A DNA stretch of 64,000 nt from TK10-74A sp965217625. GTDB taxonomy: Bacteria; Chloroflexota; Dehalococcoidia; Bin125. Positions 49,997 to 58,619 of the stretch are shown piece after piece (the first letter of the stretch is position 1; each line of letters starts with the position of its first letter). The notes under the pieces are model-generated. The model was not told the DNA's origin, did no database searches, and worked only from the letters and a program-made list of their open reading frames with translations. The stretch spans positions 434,001 to 498,000 of the forward strand of contig OZ244557.1 in assembly GCA_965217625.1 (NCBI GenBank). The letters run 5' to 3'. A program made the translations under genes and the position numbers.

Positions 49997-51178
49997 ATGC
50001 GTGTGTTGACGAGTAAGTGGGCCCTCGTGCTCGCCCTGCTGGCGGCGTTCGCGCTGCTGGCCGTGGCCTGCGGCGGCGACGACGACGATGACGCCCCATT
50101 CCGCATCGGCGTGATGGAGTCGGTCACCGGCCCCGGCGAGACCTACGGCACGGTGGCCGTGCGGGCCAAGGAGCTGGCCGTGGCCGAGATCAACGCCGCC
50201 GGCGGCATCAACGGGCGCATGCTGGAGCTCGTCGTCGAGGACTCCAAGTGCAACGCCCAGGACGCCATCACCGCCTATAACAAGCTGACCGACGTCGACG
50301 GCGTCAAGATCATCCTCGGCACCTCCTGCAGCGGCGCGATGCTGGGCGCCGCGCCCCTCGCCGAGGACGACGGCGTCATCATGTTCTCCGGGCTGGCGAC
50401 CAACCCCGACATCGCCGACGCGGGCGACTACATCTTCCGCACCGCCATGAGCGACGCCCAACTGGGCATCGACACCGGCAACGTCCTGTGGGCCGACGGC
50501 GTCCGCACGCTCGCGACGATGACCGAGGCCACCGACTACGCCGAGGGCGTGCGCCGAACCAGCGTCGCGCAGTTCGAGAGCCTGGGCGGCGAGGTCGTGG
50601 CCGAGGAGCGCTATGCCTCCGACGTCACCGACTTCCGCACCCAGCTCACCAAGCTGATCGGCGAGAACCCCGACGCCATCCATCTCGCCTCACAGGGCGA
50701 GTTCGCCGGCGGCACGATCGTCAAGCAGCTGCGCGAACTCGGCTACGACGGCCCCATCTACTCCGAGGTCGTCCCCATCGGCGCGACCGCGCTGGAGATC
50801 GCGGGCGACGCCGCGACCGGCCTCAAGGCCGTCACCGCCGACCTCGACCCGGCCAACGACAAGGCCCAGGAGGTGCTCGCCAACTTCCGCGCGGAGTACG
50901 ACTACGTCACGCTGCCCTGGTACATCGGCTCCGCCTACGACGACATCTACATCACGGCCGAGTGCCTGGGGCGCACCGGCGACGATCAGGACGCGGACGG
51001 CTTCCGCGACTGCCTGTACGACATCACCTGGAGCGGCGCGATCGGCGTCGACTACACCTTCGACGACGACGGCGAGGTCGTCGGCCTGGCCAACGTCGTC
51101 GTCGAGGTCCTCCCGCTCGCCGAGCGGACGGCGGACAATCAGGGCTACCGGGTCTTGGGCCCGGCGCCCGTCCAGTAG
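49997..51178 (+). CDS. livJ: Branched-chain amino-acid-type ABC transporter substrate-binding lipoprotein
   Basis: 393 residues. Signal peptide ending in LLAVACGGDDDDD (lipobox LAVAC), then a type I periplasmic-binding fold: FRIGVMESVTGPGETYGTVAVRAKELAVAEINAAGGINGRMLELVVEDSKCNAQ, IILGTSCSGAMLGAAPLAEDDGVIMFSG, and LPWYIGSAYDDIYITAECLG. AGGAG lies seven bases before the ATG. A TACACT at 49898-49903 could be the -10 of the liv operon. Likely ligand: branched-chain or related amino acids, amides or urea; specificity cannot be read. Confidence 0.93.
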   Translation: MRVLTSKWALVLALLAAFALLAVACGGDDDDDAPFRIGVMESVTGPGETYGTVAVRAKELAVAEINAAGGINGRMLELVVEDSKCNAQDAITAYNKLTDVDGVKIILGTSCSGAMLGAAPLAEDDGVIMFSGLATNPDIADAGDYIFRTAMSDAQLGIDTGNVLWADGVRTLATMTEATDYAEGVRRTSVAQFESLGGEVVAEERYASDVTDFRTQLTKLIGENPDAIHLASQGEFAGGTIVKQLRELGYDGPIYSEVVPIGATALEIAGDAATGLKAVTADLDPANDKAQEVLANFRAEYDYVTLPWYIGSAYDDIYITAECLGRTGDDQDADGFRDCLYDITWSGAIGVDYTFDDDGEVVGLANVVVEVLPLAERTADNQGYRVLGPAPVQ

Positions 51179-51282
51179 GCGCGGTCACACTCGCCGGCGG
51201 GCGGCGCGCGGGAAGCAGGCCGCCCGCCATGCGGGTGGCCGGCCGTTGAGCCCCGCGCGTCGCGGCTGACTTCGGGGGACAC

Positions 51283-52644
51283 GTGGCGACGTTGACGGCC
51301 CACCAGGGCAGGCTGCTGGCGACGCTGTTGGCCACGGCCGCCGCGGCGTACCTCGTCTGGAAGATCACCCAGTCGCCCGAGCTGGCGTTGCAATTCACGT
51401 TCAACGGCCTCTCCGTCGGCGCCGTCTACGCCCTGCTCGCCATCGGCTTCACGCTCGTCTACAGCACCGTCTGGTTCTTCGACCTGTACTACGGCGCGGC
51501 CGCCGCCCTGGGCGCGTACGGGGTCTTCTACCTGCGCTCGCAGCAGGCCGTCGGCGGGCAGTACGCGGTCAACAGCCTGGCGGTGAACGTCGTCTTCGGC
51601 GCGCTCGTCGCCGGCGTCGTCGCCTGGGTCTTCGCCGAGGCGCTCTACCCGCGACTGCGCGACCGCTACCCGCCACGCGTCCTGCGCGCCCTGGGCGGAC
51701 TGCTGGCCGCGGCGGCCGGCGTCTACACGGGCGTCATCCTCGCCTACCCCAACGAACTCCACCTGATGCTGGCGCCCGCCGCCGGGATCGGCGTCGCCGC
51801 TCTCGCGACCTGGATCGGCTATCGCGGCTACCGCCGCATCGGCCGGCGCATCCACCGCGGCGCGACCCTCTCCTCGATCCTCGCCGTCGTCGCACCCCCC
51901 GCCGCGATCCTGGGCGCGCTCTGCGGCCTGCTGCTGGCGGGCGCCCCCGGCGCCAATCTCTATCTCAGCTGGGCTGTCTCCTGCCTGCTCGCCGCGACGC
52001 TCGGCCTCGCCCTCTACCGCGGCCTCTACGTCTACATGCGCGAGCGCGCCCGCACCCCGCTCGTCATGCTCGTCGCGACCCTGGGCGTCCTGCTGGCGCT
52101 GACCGCCTTCACGACGATCGTCTTCCACAGCGCCCCGCGCCCCCTGCCCGACGTCTTCGGCAGCGACCCCTGGACGATCGCCGGCGCGAACATCAAGGGC
52201 TTCAACGTCTTCACGATCGGCATCGCGATCGCCGGCTTCGTGGGCCTGCTGCTGGTGCTCAAGCACACCGCCTTCGGCAAGGCCGTGCGCGCCATCGGCG
52301 ACGACGAGGAGGTCGCCAAGGTCGTCGGCATCAACACGACCGCCGTCATCGCCGTGGTGTTCTTCATCGCCGCGCTCTACGCCGCTTTCGCCGGCGTGCT
52401 CAGCGGCCACGACACCGCCATCCAGCCGCGGATGGGCCTGCTGCTGCTGCTCAAGGGCTGGATCGCCTCCGTCGTGGGCGGCATCGGCAACCTCTACGGC
52501 GCGATCGTCGGGGGGTTCGTCCTGGGGCTGATCGAGCAGTTCGGCATCTGGGATCTGGCCGGCGAGTGGCGCGACGCCATCTCCTTCATCCTGCTCGTCC
52601 TCTTCCTGTCGTTCTGGCCCCGCGGCCTGTTGCCCAGGAAATAA
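51283..52644 (+). CDS. livH: Branched-chain amino-acid-type ABC permease, enlarged LivH
   Basis: 453 residues from a GTG, about 150 longer than typical LivH. The start of the permease (FNGLSVGAVYALLAIGFTLVYSTVWFFDLYYG) and the end (FGKAVRAIGDDEEVAKVVGINT, GWIASVVGGIGNLYGAIVGGFVLG) are canonical. Between about residues 105 and 235 lies an extra hydrophobic stretch with several helices (LGGLLAAAAGVYTGVIL ..., GATLSSILAVVAPPAAILGALCGLL). The insertion separates the usual YRxxR segment, which appears twice in degenerate form (LYPRLRDR, LYRGLYVYMRER). It forms the channel with LivM. Confidence 0.93.
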   Translation: MATLTAHQGRLLATLLATAAAAYLVWKITQSPELALQFTFNGLSVGAVYALLAIGFTLVYSTVWFFDLYYGAAAALGAYGVFYLRSQQAVGGQYAVNSLAVNVVFGALVAGVVAWVFAEALYPRLRDRYPPRVLRALGGLLAAAAGVYTGVILAYPNELHLMLAPAAGIGVAALATWIGYRGYRRIGRRIHRGATLSSILAVVAPPAAILGALCGLLLAGAPGANLYLSWAVSCLLAATLGLALYRGLYVYMRERARTPLVMLVATLGVLLALTAFTTIVFHSAPRPLPDVFGSDPWTIAGANIKGFNVFTIGIAIAGFVGLLLVLKHTAFGKAVRAIGDDEEVAKVVGINTTAVIAVVFFIAALYAAFAGVLSGHDTAIQPRMGLLLLLKGWIASVVGGIGNLYGAIVGGFVLGLIEQFGIWDLAGEWRDAISFILLVLFLSFWPRGLLPRK

Positions 52645-52661
52645 GCGGTGGAGAGGCGCGC

Positions 52662-53714
52662 ATGATGCCTGCCCAGGCCCGGCTGCGACTGACGCGACTG
52701 GCGCGCCGCGCCCGCGAGCGGCCGCGCACCGTCCCGGGCAACATGCAGCTCTGGGCCAACCTGCTCATCCTCTCCTGGGCCGCCGCGTTCATGCTCTGGC
52801 AGGGCGTCGGCTTCGCCATCACCCTGGGCACGATCTTCGGCATCTGGGCGATCCTGGCGATCAGCCTCAACCTGGTCGTGGGATTCACCGGGCTGCTCTC
52901 GGTGGGGCACATCGCCTTCTTCGGCATCGGCGCCTACACGACGGCCATCCTCACCTCCGACGCCGCCTACGAGCAGCTCCGCACCGAGGCCATCCCCACC
53001 TTCGCCTGGCCCTTCTTCGCCGCCCTGCCCGTCAGCGTCGCCGTCGCCGCCGTCGTCGCGCTGCTCGTGGGCGTCGCCTTCAACCGCTTCCGCGACGACA
53101 TCTACGTCCTCGTCTCCTTCGGCTTCGCGATCATCGCCTACAGCGTCTTCCTCAACTCGCGCGGCCTCACCCGGGGCGCGTTCGGCATCCACGAGATCCC
53201 CCGCCCCGCCATCGGCGGCTGGGTCTTCGACGGCGACGTCGAGTTCCTGCTGCTGGTCCTCGTCTGCCTCGCCATCGTGGTGCTGCTCGGCTGGCTGCTC
53301 GTCACCTCGTCTTTCGGCCGCGTGCTCACCGCGATCCGCGAGGACGAGGCCGCGATCGAAGTCTTCGGCTATCAGAGCACCCACTACAAGCTCGCCGTGT
53401 GGGTGATCTCGGCGATGCTGGCGGGCCTCGCCGGCGGCCTCTTCGCCACCTGGGCCAGCTTCATCGACCCCAACTCCTTCATCCTGCTCGAGTCGATCCT
53501 GCTCGTCTCGATCGTCATCCTGGGCGGGCTGGCCACCATCTGGGGCTCCCTCCTCGGCGCGATGGCCTTCGTGCTCCTGGAGGAGGGGATGCGCTTCCTG
53601 CCATTCCTGCCCAACCAGTTCGTCGGCCAGGCCCAGCAGGCCGTGCTCGGTATCATGCTCGTGCTGCTGATGCTGTTCCGGCCGCAGGGCCTGGTGGGGA
53701 AGTTCAAGCTATGA
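52662..53714 (+). CDS. livM: Branched-chain amino-acid-type ABC permease LivM
   Basis: 350 residues, ATG at 52662 with GGAGAGG five bases upstream. Contains ILAISLNLVVGFTGLLSVGHIAFFGIGAYTTAIL, FGFAIIAYSVFLNSRGLTRGAFGI, SSFGRVLTAIREDEAAIEVFGY (cytoplasmic EAA-like loop) and GGLATIWGSLLGAMAFV, all LivM hallmarks. An Arg-rich N-terminus precedes the first helix. Its stop overlaps livG by four bases. Confidence 0.95.
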   Translation: MMPAQARLRLTRLARRARERPRTVPGNMQLWANLLILSWAAAFMLWQGVGFAITLGTIFGIWAILAISLNLVVGFTGLLSVGHIAFFGIGAYTTAILTSDAAYEQLRTEAIPTFAWPFFAALPVSVAVAAVVALLVGVAFNRFRDDIYVLVSFGFAIIAYSVFLNSRGLTRGAFGIHEIPRPAIGGWVFDGDVEFLLLVLVCLAIVVLLGWLLVTSSFGRVLTAIREDEAAIEVFGYQSTHYKLAVWVISAMLAGLAGGLFATWASFIDPNSFILLESILLVSIVILGGLATIWGSLLGAMAFVLLEEGMRFLPFLPNQFVGQAQQAVLGIMLVLLMLFRPQGLVGKFKL

Positions 53715-54472
53715 CCGCGCCGCCCGACCGCGACCCCGTGCCCTTCGTCCTCGAGACGCGCGGCCTGTTGAAGAGCTTCGGCGTCGTCCGCGCCGTCGAC
53801 GACCTCTCCATCTCGATCCCCCGCAGCGGCATGACCAGCATCGTCGGGCCCAACGGCTCCGGGAAATCGACGCTCGTCAACCTGCTCAGCGGCACCCTCC
53901 CCCTCGACGGCGGCCTCGTCATCGTCGACGGCGCCGGCCTGCGCGTCGTCCGCGCCCACGAGAGCCCCGGCCACGGCATCACCCGCAGCTTCCAGGAGGT
54001 GCGCCTGTTCGACCAGATCAGCGTCTGGGACAACATCATGGTCGTGCTCACCGAGCGCCGCGTCTTCCCCGCGCTGCTCGAGCGCAGCCGCCCCGGCCAC
54101 CGCGCCAAGGCCCGCGACATCCTGGAGCAGGTCGGCATGTGGGACAAGCGCGACGCCCTGGCCATGAACCTCTCCTACGGCCAGCGCAAGCTGCTGGAGA
54201 TCGGCCGCGCCCTGGCCATGGACGTGCACATCTACCTCTTCGACGAGCCCTTCGCCGGCCTCTTCCCCCAGATGATCGAGCGCGTCAAGGGCATCATGCG
54301 CAGCATCCGCGAGCGCGAGCACACCATCATCCTCATCTCCCACAACATGGACATCGTCCGCGAACTGCCCGACCACCTCATCGTCCTCGACAGCGGCAAG
54401 CTGCTCGCCGAGGGCGACGTGGACGAAGTCCTGGGCCGGCCCGAAGTGATCGAGGCCTACCTGGGCTTCTAG
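53711..54472 (+). CDS. livG: Branched-chain amino-acid-type ABC ATPase LivG
   Basis: 253 residues. Walker A GPNGSGKSTL, Q-loop ITRSFQEVRLF, signature LSYGQRKLLEIGRAL (usual LSYGQQRRLEIARAL changed), Walker B IYLFDEPFAGL, H-loop ISHNMD. The ATG overlaps the livM stop (ATGA). Energises the LivHM permease together with LivF. Confidence 0.95.
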   Translation: MTAPPDRDPVPFVLETRGLLKSFGVVRAVDDLSISIPRSGMTSIVGPNGSGKSTLVNLLSGTLPLDGGLVIVDGAGLRVVRAHESPGHGITRSFQEVRLFDQISVWDNIMVVLTERRVFPALLERSRPGHRAKARDILEQVGMWDKRDALAMNLSYGQRKLLEIGRALAMDVHIYLFDEPFAGLFPQMIERVKGIMRSIREREHTIILISHNMDIVRELPDHLIVLDSGKLLAEGDVDEVLGRPEVIEAYLGF

Positions 54473-54510
54473 CCGGCCGCCCCGCGCGCGACCGCAGCAC
54501 GGTGATACCG

Positions 54511-55314
54511 ATGACCACTCCCACCCCCGCCACTCCGGCCACTGCCGCTACAAACGGCGACCCGCCCGCCGCGCGCGTCCTGCCGCTGCTCCAGCTCGAC
54601 CGCATCTCCGTGCACTACGGCCAGGTCATCGCCCTCGACGGCGTCTCCCTCAACGTCCGCAAGGGCGAGGTCGTCGGCGTGATGGGCCCCAACGGGGCGG
54701 GCAAGTCCACCGTCCTCAAGGCCATCATGGGCCTCGCCCCCGTCGTCCGCGGCGACGTCTACTGGCGCCGCGAGCGCCTGTCCGCCGCCACCCACGAGAT
54801 CGTCAAGCAGGGCATCGCCTTCGTCCCGCAGGGCCGGCGCGTCTTCACCCACCTCAGCGTCACCGAGAACCTCGAGATCGGCTGCCTCTACCTGAAGGAT
54901 CCCGCCGAGAAGGCCCGCCGCCTCGACGCCGTGCTCGACCTCTTCCCCATCCTCGGCGACAAGCGCGGCGACCTCGCCAGCCAGATGTCGGGCGGCCAGC
55001 AGCAGATGCTGGCCCTGGGCCGCGGCCTCATGGCCGGCCCCGAGGTGCTCCTGCTCGACGAGCCCACGCTCGGCCTCGCCCCCATCGTCGTCAAGGAGGT
55101 CTTCGCCAAAGTCGCCCAGATCAGCGCCGGCCTGGGCACGACGATCCTCATCGTCGAGCACAACATCAAGGGCGTGCTCGACATCGTCGACCGCGCCTAC
55201 GTCCTCGACAAGGGCCGCGTCGTCCACGGCGGCCCCCCCGCCTCGATCCGCGACACCGACATCCTGACGCGCGTCTTCCTCGGCGAAGTCGCCCCGGCGG
55301 ACGTCGAGGAGTGA
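54511..55314 (+). CDS. livF: Branched-chain amino-acid-type ABC ATPase LivF
   Basis: 267 residues. A Pro/Thr-rich N-terminal tail (about 25 residues), then HYGQVIALDGVSLNVRKGEVVGVMGPNGAGKST, FVPQGRRVFTHLSVTENLEIG, the signature MSGGQQQMLALGRGL, LLLDEPTLGLAPIVV and VEHNI. Last gene of the five-gene transporter operon. The stop is seven bases before the stop of the convergent peptidase gene. Confidence 0.95.
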   Translation: MTTPTPATPATAATNGDPPAARVLPLLQLDRISVHYGQVIALDGVSLNVRKGEVVGVMGPNGAGKSTVLKAIMGLAPVVRGDVYWRRERLSAATHEIVKQGIAFVPQGRRVFTHLSVTENLEIGCLYLKDPAEKARRLDAVLDLFPILGDKRGDLASQMSGGQQQMLALGRGLMAGPEVLLLDEPTLGLAPIVVKEVFAKVAQISAGLGTTILIVEHNIKGVLDIVDRAYVLDKGRVVHGGPPASIRDTDILTRVFLGEVAPADVEE

Positions 55315-55320
55315 GGCGTC

Positions 55321-58200
55321 CTACAGCCCCGCCCGGTACTCCGCGAACGCCGCGTAGAAGTCGTCGATCGCCATCCCGAAGGCCCCCTCGAAGGCCTCCT
55401 GCCAGCTGTCGGATGTCGGGAGCAGTCGGTAGTACTCGAGGATCGCCAGCTCCCCCGCCCGGGCCACCAGCCAGTCACCGGCGACGAAGGTCAGTCCTCT
55501 GTCCCATATGTCCGGATACACCCTCCCGGGCGGATAGAGTTCAAGGTCGCGGAGCGTCTGATCTGCCCGAGCCGCGATGTCGGCGCGCCGGATCCGAATC
55601 ACGTCGAGGTCTTCGTGCCCCGCCGCTGCGAGGTAGGCATGCTCCGCATAGCTGCGCAGAGCGATCTGGAGCCAGTAGGGCCCGCGTGACTCATCTCCCC
55701 AGGGTGGTCCGCCGATGGCCGGGTGAGGAGCCAGTTGCGCCATGACGCTGTCGAAGTGGAGCTCGCCGAGGCTGTGTGCGAGCGGGCCACAGTCCGCAAG
55801 GTACATCCACAAGCCGACCCCAACGCGCGAGAACGCGCATGATCCCGGTGAGATCCGCCGGGAAATACGCTGGTCACCCTGCGCCGTGCTGCGCGAGGTT
55901 GCGAGGACGACCGTGTAGTCCACCGGCTCGGCGCCAAGACGGTCGCCGAAGAATGCTTGCGCGGCGGCGAAGTCCGCGCGGGCCCGGTCCTCCCTCCGAG
56001 GGCTGATCTCACCAACGAACACGAGTTCCGGCCCACCGGGCTCCTCTGGTGAAGGCGGCTGCGACGGGGCCGCCGTGGCCCGGTATGCCGCGAACTCCTG
56101 ATAGAAGTCATCGATCGTGATGCCGAACGCGGATTCGAAGGACTGTTGCCAACTGCCGGTGGACTCAAGCAACCGGTAGTACTCGAAGATCGACGGCTCC
56201 CCGGCCCGCGCCACCAGCCAGTCGCCGGCGAGGAAGCTCAGAGCCTCAGCGGCCTCGTCCGGAAACGCCCCAGGCCCTGGCGGTGCCGCGAGGCTGCTCA
56301 GCGGCTCTGCCACCCTGCGCGCGAGCTGGGATCGCACGCGGCGAGCCTCATCGAGCGTTTCGATGCCTACCGCGTCCCGGTACGCGGATACGGCGTAGCC
56401 GCGCGTCGCCATCTGTAGCCAGTAGGGTCCCCAAGGCGTGGATCCGGGCAGCCCTTCCGTCAGCCAAACGGTCCGCGCGACCTGATCCAGAACCGCGTCG
56501 AAGTGATGTTCGCCGAGTGAGTCCGCGAGCGATTCCCCCTCGCAGTTCGCAAGGATGATGAGCAAGGCCATACCCGCCCAGGCCGTCGCGCATTGATCGC
56601 GGGCAAACGAGATGCCGAACGCCCCGACGCTGAAGACGGCCTCGTATGTAGCCTCGGCCGACCGGTGGTTGGCCGCGACGAAGACGGTGTAGCCCGCCGG
56701 CCCGCTCCCGAGCCGATCCCGGAAGAACTCCTGCGCCTGCTTGAACTGGTCGCGGGCGAGTGCCTTGGCGCCGGATGGAATCTCGCCCAGGAACAGGAGC
56801 AGCGGCTCGTCGCGGTCGTCGGCGAGGTGCGGCAGGTACAGCGCGCCCAGCGCGATCCGGTACTCCTCGAACGCCTCGTAGAAGTCGTCCACGGCGATGC
56901 CAAAGGCCGCCTCGAACGCCTCTTCCCAGCTCGCCGACGCCGGCAGCAGGCGGAAGAACTCGAAGTGGGCGTCGTAGTCCGGCCGGGCAACCATCTCCGG
57001 CGGCTCCAAGTGCGCGAAGGCCACCCCCGTGGACAACGCCGCCGCCCGCCGGACCAGCCAGTCCGTCGCGAGCGCGCCCACGTCGTACCCCGCAATGGCG
57101 CGATAATCTCCTTGTGTTCCGTGGTCGAAGAGCCAGTGGTCCAGCGGCAAGGAGTCTGCGCCGCGCCCCCTCGCGAGTCGCCACCATAGCGCGCGAAACT
57201 CATCGCCCGTAATCTCCAGCCGTTCCCGCTCGTACACGCCTGCGGCGTACACGGCCGTCCCCTCGATCAGCCAGTTCGGCGTCTCGAATAGGTTCGCCTG
57301 CAGCTGCCCCCAGTGAAACTGCAGAACATGGAAATACTCGTGCGGGATTGGGAAGTCGCGTTCGGCGGTGTTGTAGAGTTGTTGGCTGATATTGATCTCT
57401 CCCGCCCATGCGTTGGCGCCCGTCGAAAGCTCCCGAACAATAGTCACCGCGAGTTCGACGGGTTCCATCCCATAGTTCTCGTAGAAGAACGCCAGCACGC
57501 TCGCGACTTCATCGCGAAGCGCCGACTCCGTCACCGGATGCACCGACTCCTCGAAGACGAACTCCGTTCCCGCCGTTCCCGACTGCCACCAACTCGCATC
57601 CTCCGACAGCTGCACCCACAGCGCGTCGCCGTGATCCAGCGTGCGCAGCGTGTTGGCGGCGGATGCCGAGCCGGGACGGTAACGCTCGCTCTCGCGGGTG
57701 GCCGCGTGCCAGCGCGACGCCCCCACGACCGCGTCGCCCAGCCAGTCGAGCGCCTCCTCGATCGGCGTCCCGTCGAGTCCGCCCCAGGTGACCAGGTTGT
57801 TGCCCGCCCGCAGCGGGAGCAGCACGACGCCGTCGGCCGCCGGACGCGTCCACTCGACGGCGGCCTCGGCCCGGATGTAGAGGGCCAAACCCCGGCCCTG
57901 TTGGATCCAGGACAGCGCCTGCAGCCCCAGACTCGCCCGCCAGACCCACCGGTAGCGCTGCGCGCCGCCGTCCCACGCGACGATGAAGTTCAGCGCCGGG
58001 ATGGCGTCGAAGAGTTCGCCGGCGCTCGTGTCGGGCCCCATCCACCCGATCATGTTCCAGCCGGGCTGCAACCGAGTCGTGATCGTGTCCGACGCCGGCG
58101 CCTGCGCCGACGCGCTGCCGTGCGTCGAGGCCACGCCCAACCCCAGCGCTGCCAGCAGCAGCGCCACGACCACCACGCCCCGGACCCCCGACAGCCGCAT
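55321..58200 (-). CDS. Secreted gluzincin-type peptidase with two zinc-site-less repeat modules
   Basis: 959 residues, ATG at 58200 after GAGAGG. Signal peptide (VVVVALLLAALGLGVASTHGSASA). Residues 40-210 hold two related beta units (LQPGWNMIGW, LRAGNNLVTWGG). Residues 225-450 form a metallopeptidase module: PIPHEYFHVLQFHW (HExxH at 287-291) and NWLIEGTAVYAA (E313), the gluzincin zinc set. Residues 465-705 and 725-959 repeat the module, including the closing LAGDWLVARAGE...EYYRLL...SWQ(Q/E)(S/A)FE(S/G)AFG...DDFY, but the zinc motif reads GEHHF (563-567) and GELHF (812-816) and WLIEG becomes WLQMA or WLQIA. Repeats 2 and 3 are thus probably non-catalytic. It is an exported protein; its target is unknown. 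Confidence 0.8.
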   Translation of the reverse strand: MRLSGVRGVVVVALLLAALGLGVASTHGSASAQAPASDTITTRLQPGWNMIGWMGPDTSAGELFDAIPALNFIVAWDGGAQRYRWVWRASLGLQALSWIQQGRGLALYIRAEAAVEWTRPAADGVVLLPLRAGNNLVTWGGLDGTPIEEALDWLGDAVVGASRWHAATRESERYRPGSASAANTLRTLDHGDALWVQLSEDASWWQSGTAGTEFVFEESVHPVTESALRDEVASVLAFFYENYGMEPVELAVTIVRELSTGANAWAGEINISQQLYNTAERDFPIPHEYFHVLQFHWGQLQANLFETPNWLIEGTAVYAAGVYERERLEITGDEFRALWWRLARGRGADSLPLDHWLFDHGTQGDYRAIAGYDVGALATDWLVRRAAALSTGVAFAHLEPPEMVARPDYDAHFEFFRLLPASASWEEAFEAAFGIAVDDFYEAFEEYRIALGALYLPHLADDRDEPLLLFLGEIPSGAKALARDQFKQAQEFFRDRLGSGPAGYTVFVAANHRSAEATYEAVFSVGAFGISFARDQCATAWAGMALLIILANCEGESLADSLGEHHFDAVLDQVARTVWLTEGLPGSTPWGPYWLQMATRGYAVSAYRDAVGIETLDEARRVRSQLARRVAEPLSSLAAPPGPGAFPDEAAEALSFLAGDWLVARAGEPSIFEYYRLLESTGSWQQSFESAFGITIDDFYQEFAAYRATAAPSQPPSPEEPGGPELVFVGEISPRREDRARADFAAAQAFFGDRLGAEPVDYTVVLATSRSTAQGDQRISRRISPGSCAFSRVGVGLWMYLADCGPLAHSLGELHFDSVMAQLAPHPAIGGPPWGDESRGPYWLQIALRSYAEHAYLAAAGHEDLDVIRIRRADIAARADQTLRDLELYPPGRVYPDIWDRGLTFVAGDWLVARAGELAILEYYRLLPTSDSWQEAFEGAFGMAIDDFYAAFAEYRAGL

Positions 58201-58414
58201 CGCACCTCTCCCCCGATGCTTAACGAACATCCCCGACCACAAGTTGCGCCGCGACGCGAGTCTAACCATCCGGCTGCGGGGCACTGTAGAATCGAGCGGA
58301 CGACCGGGAGAGCGCCGCCGAGCGTCGATCACCTCCCACGGATCGATCGCCGGGTGTGCGCGGCGAGCAGCGGCGACGCGCGGCAGCGGCCACGGCGAGA
58401 GCGGGGAAGAGGCG

Positions 58415-58615
58415 ATGGTGAGCATCACGGAAATCCAGGAGGCGATTCGCGTCCTGCCCGAGACCGAGTACGTCCGGCTGCGGCAGTGGATCAGCGACTT
58501 GGACTGGGAACGCTGGGACCGTCAGATCGAAGCCGACGCGGAGGCGGGCCGGCTGGACTTCCTGATCGCGGAGGCGCGTGACGCCGGGGCCACCACTACC
58601 ATCGTCGACCGCTGA
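58415..58615 (+). CDS. Antitoxin-like protein, deletion-derived copy
   Basis: 66 residues: MVSITEIQEAIRVLPETEYVRLRQWISDLDWERWDRQIEADAEAGRLDFLIAEARDAG..., typical of small antitoxins of ParE/RelE-type modules (helix, ...WDxQIExDxxAGRLDxLIxEA). A paralogue at 63064-63264 shares all but the end. Its last residues (ATTTIVDR) match the tail of the toxin remnant behind the other copy, as if 72 bases between two GAGGCCGGGG repeats were deleted. Shared upstream TAGAATCG...GGACGACCGGGAG (58287-58312) contains a likely -10 box. No toxin follows; the acyl-CoA dehydrogenase converges four bases away. Confidence 0.72.
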   Translation: MVSITEIQEAIRVLPETEYVRLRQWISDLDWERWDRQIEADAEAGRLDFLIAEARDAGATTTIVDR

Positions 58616-58619
58616 GCCC

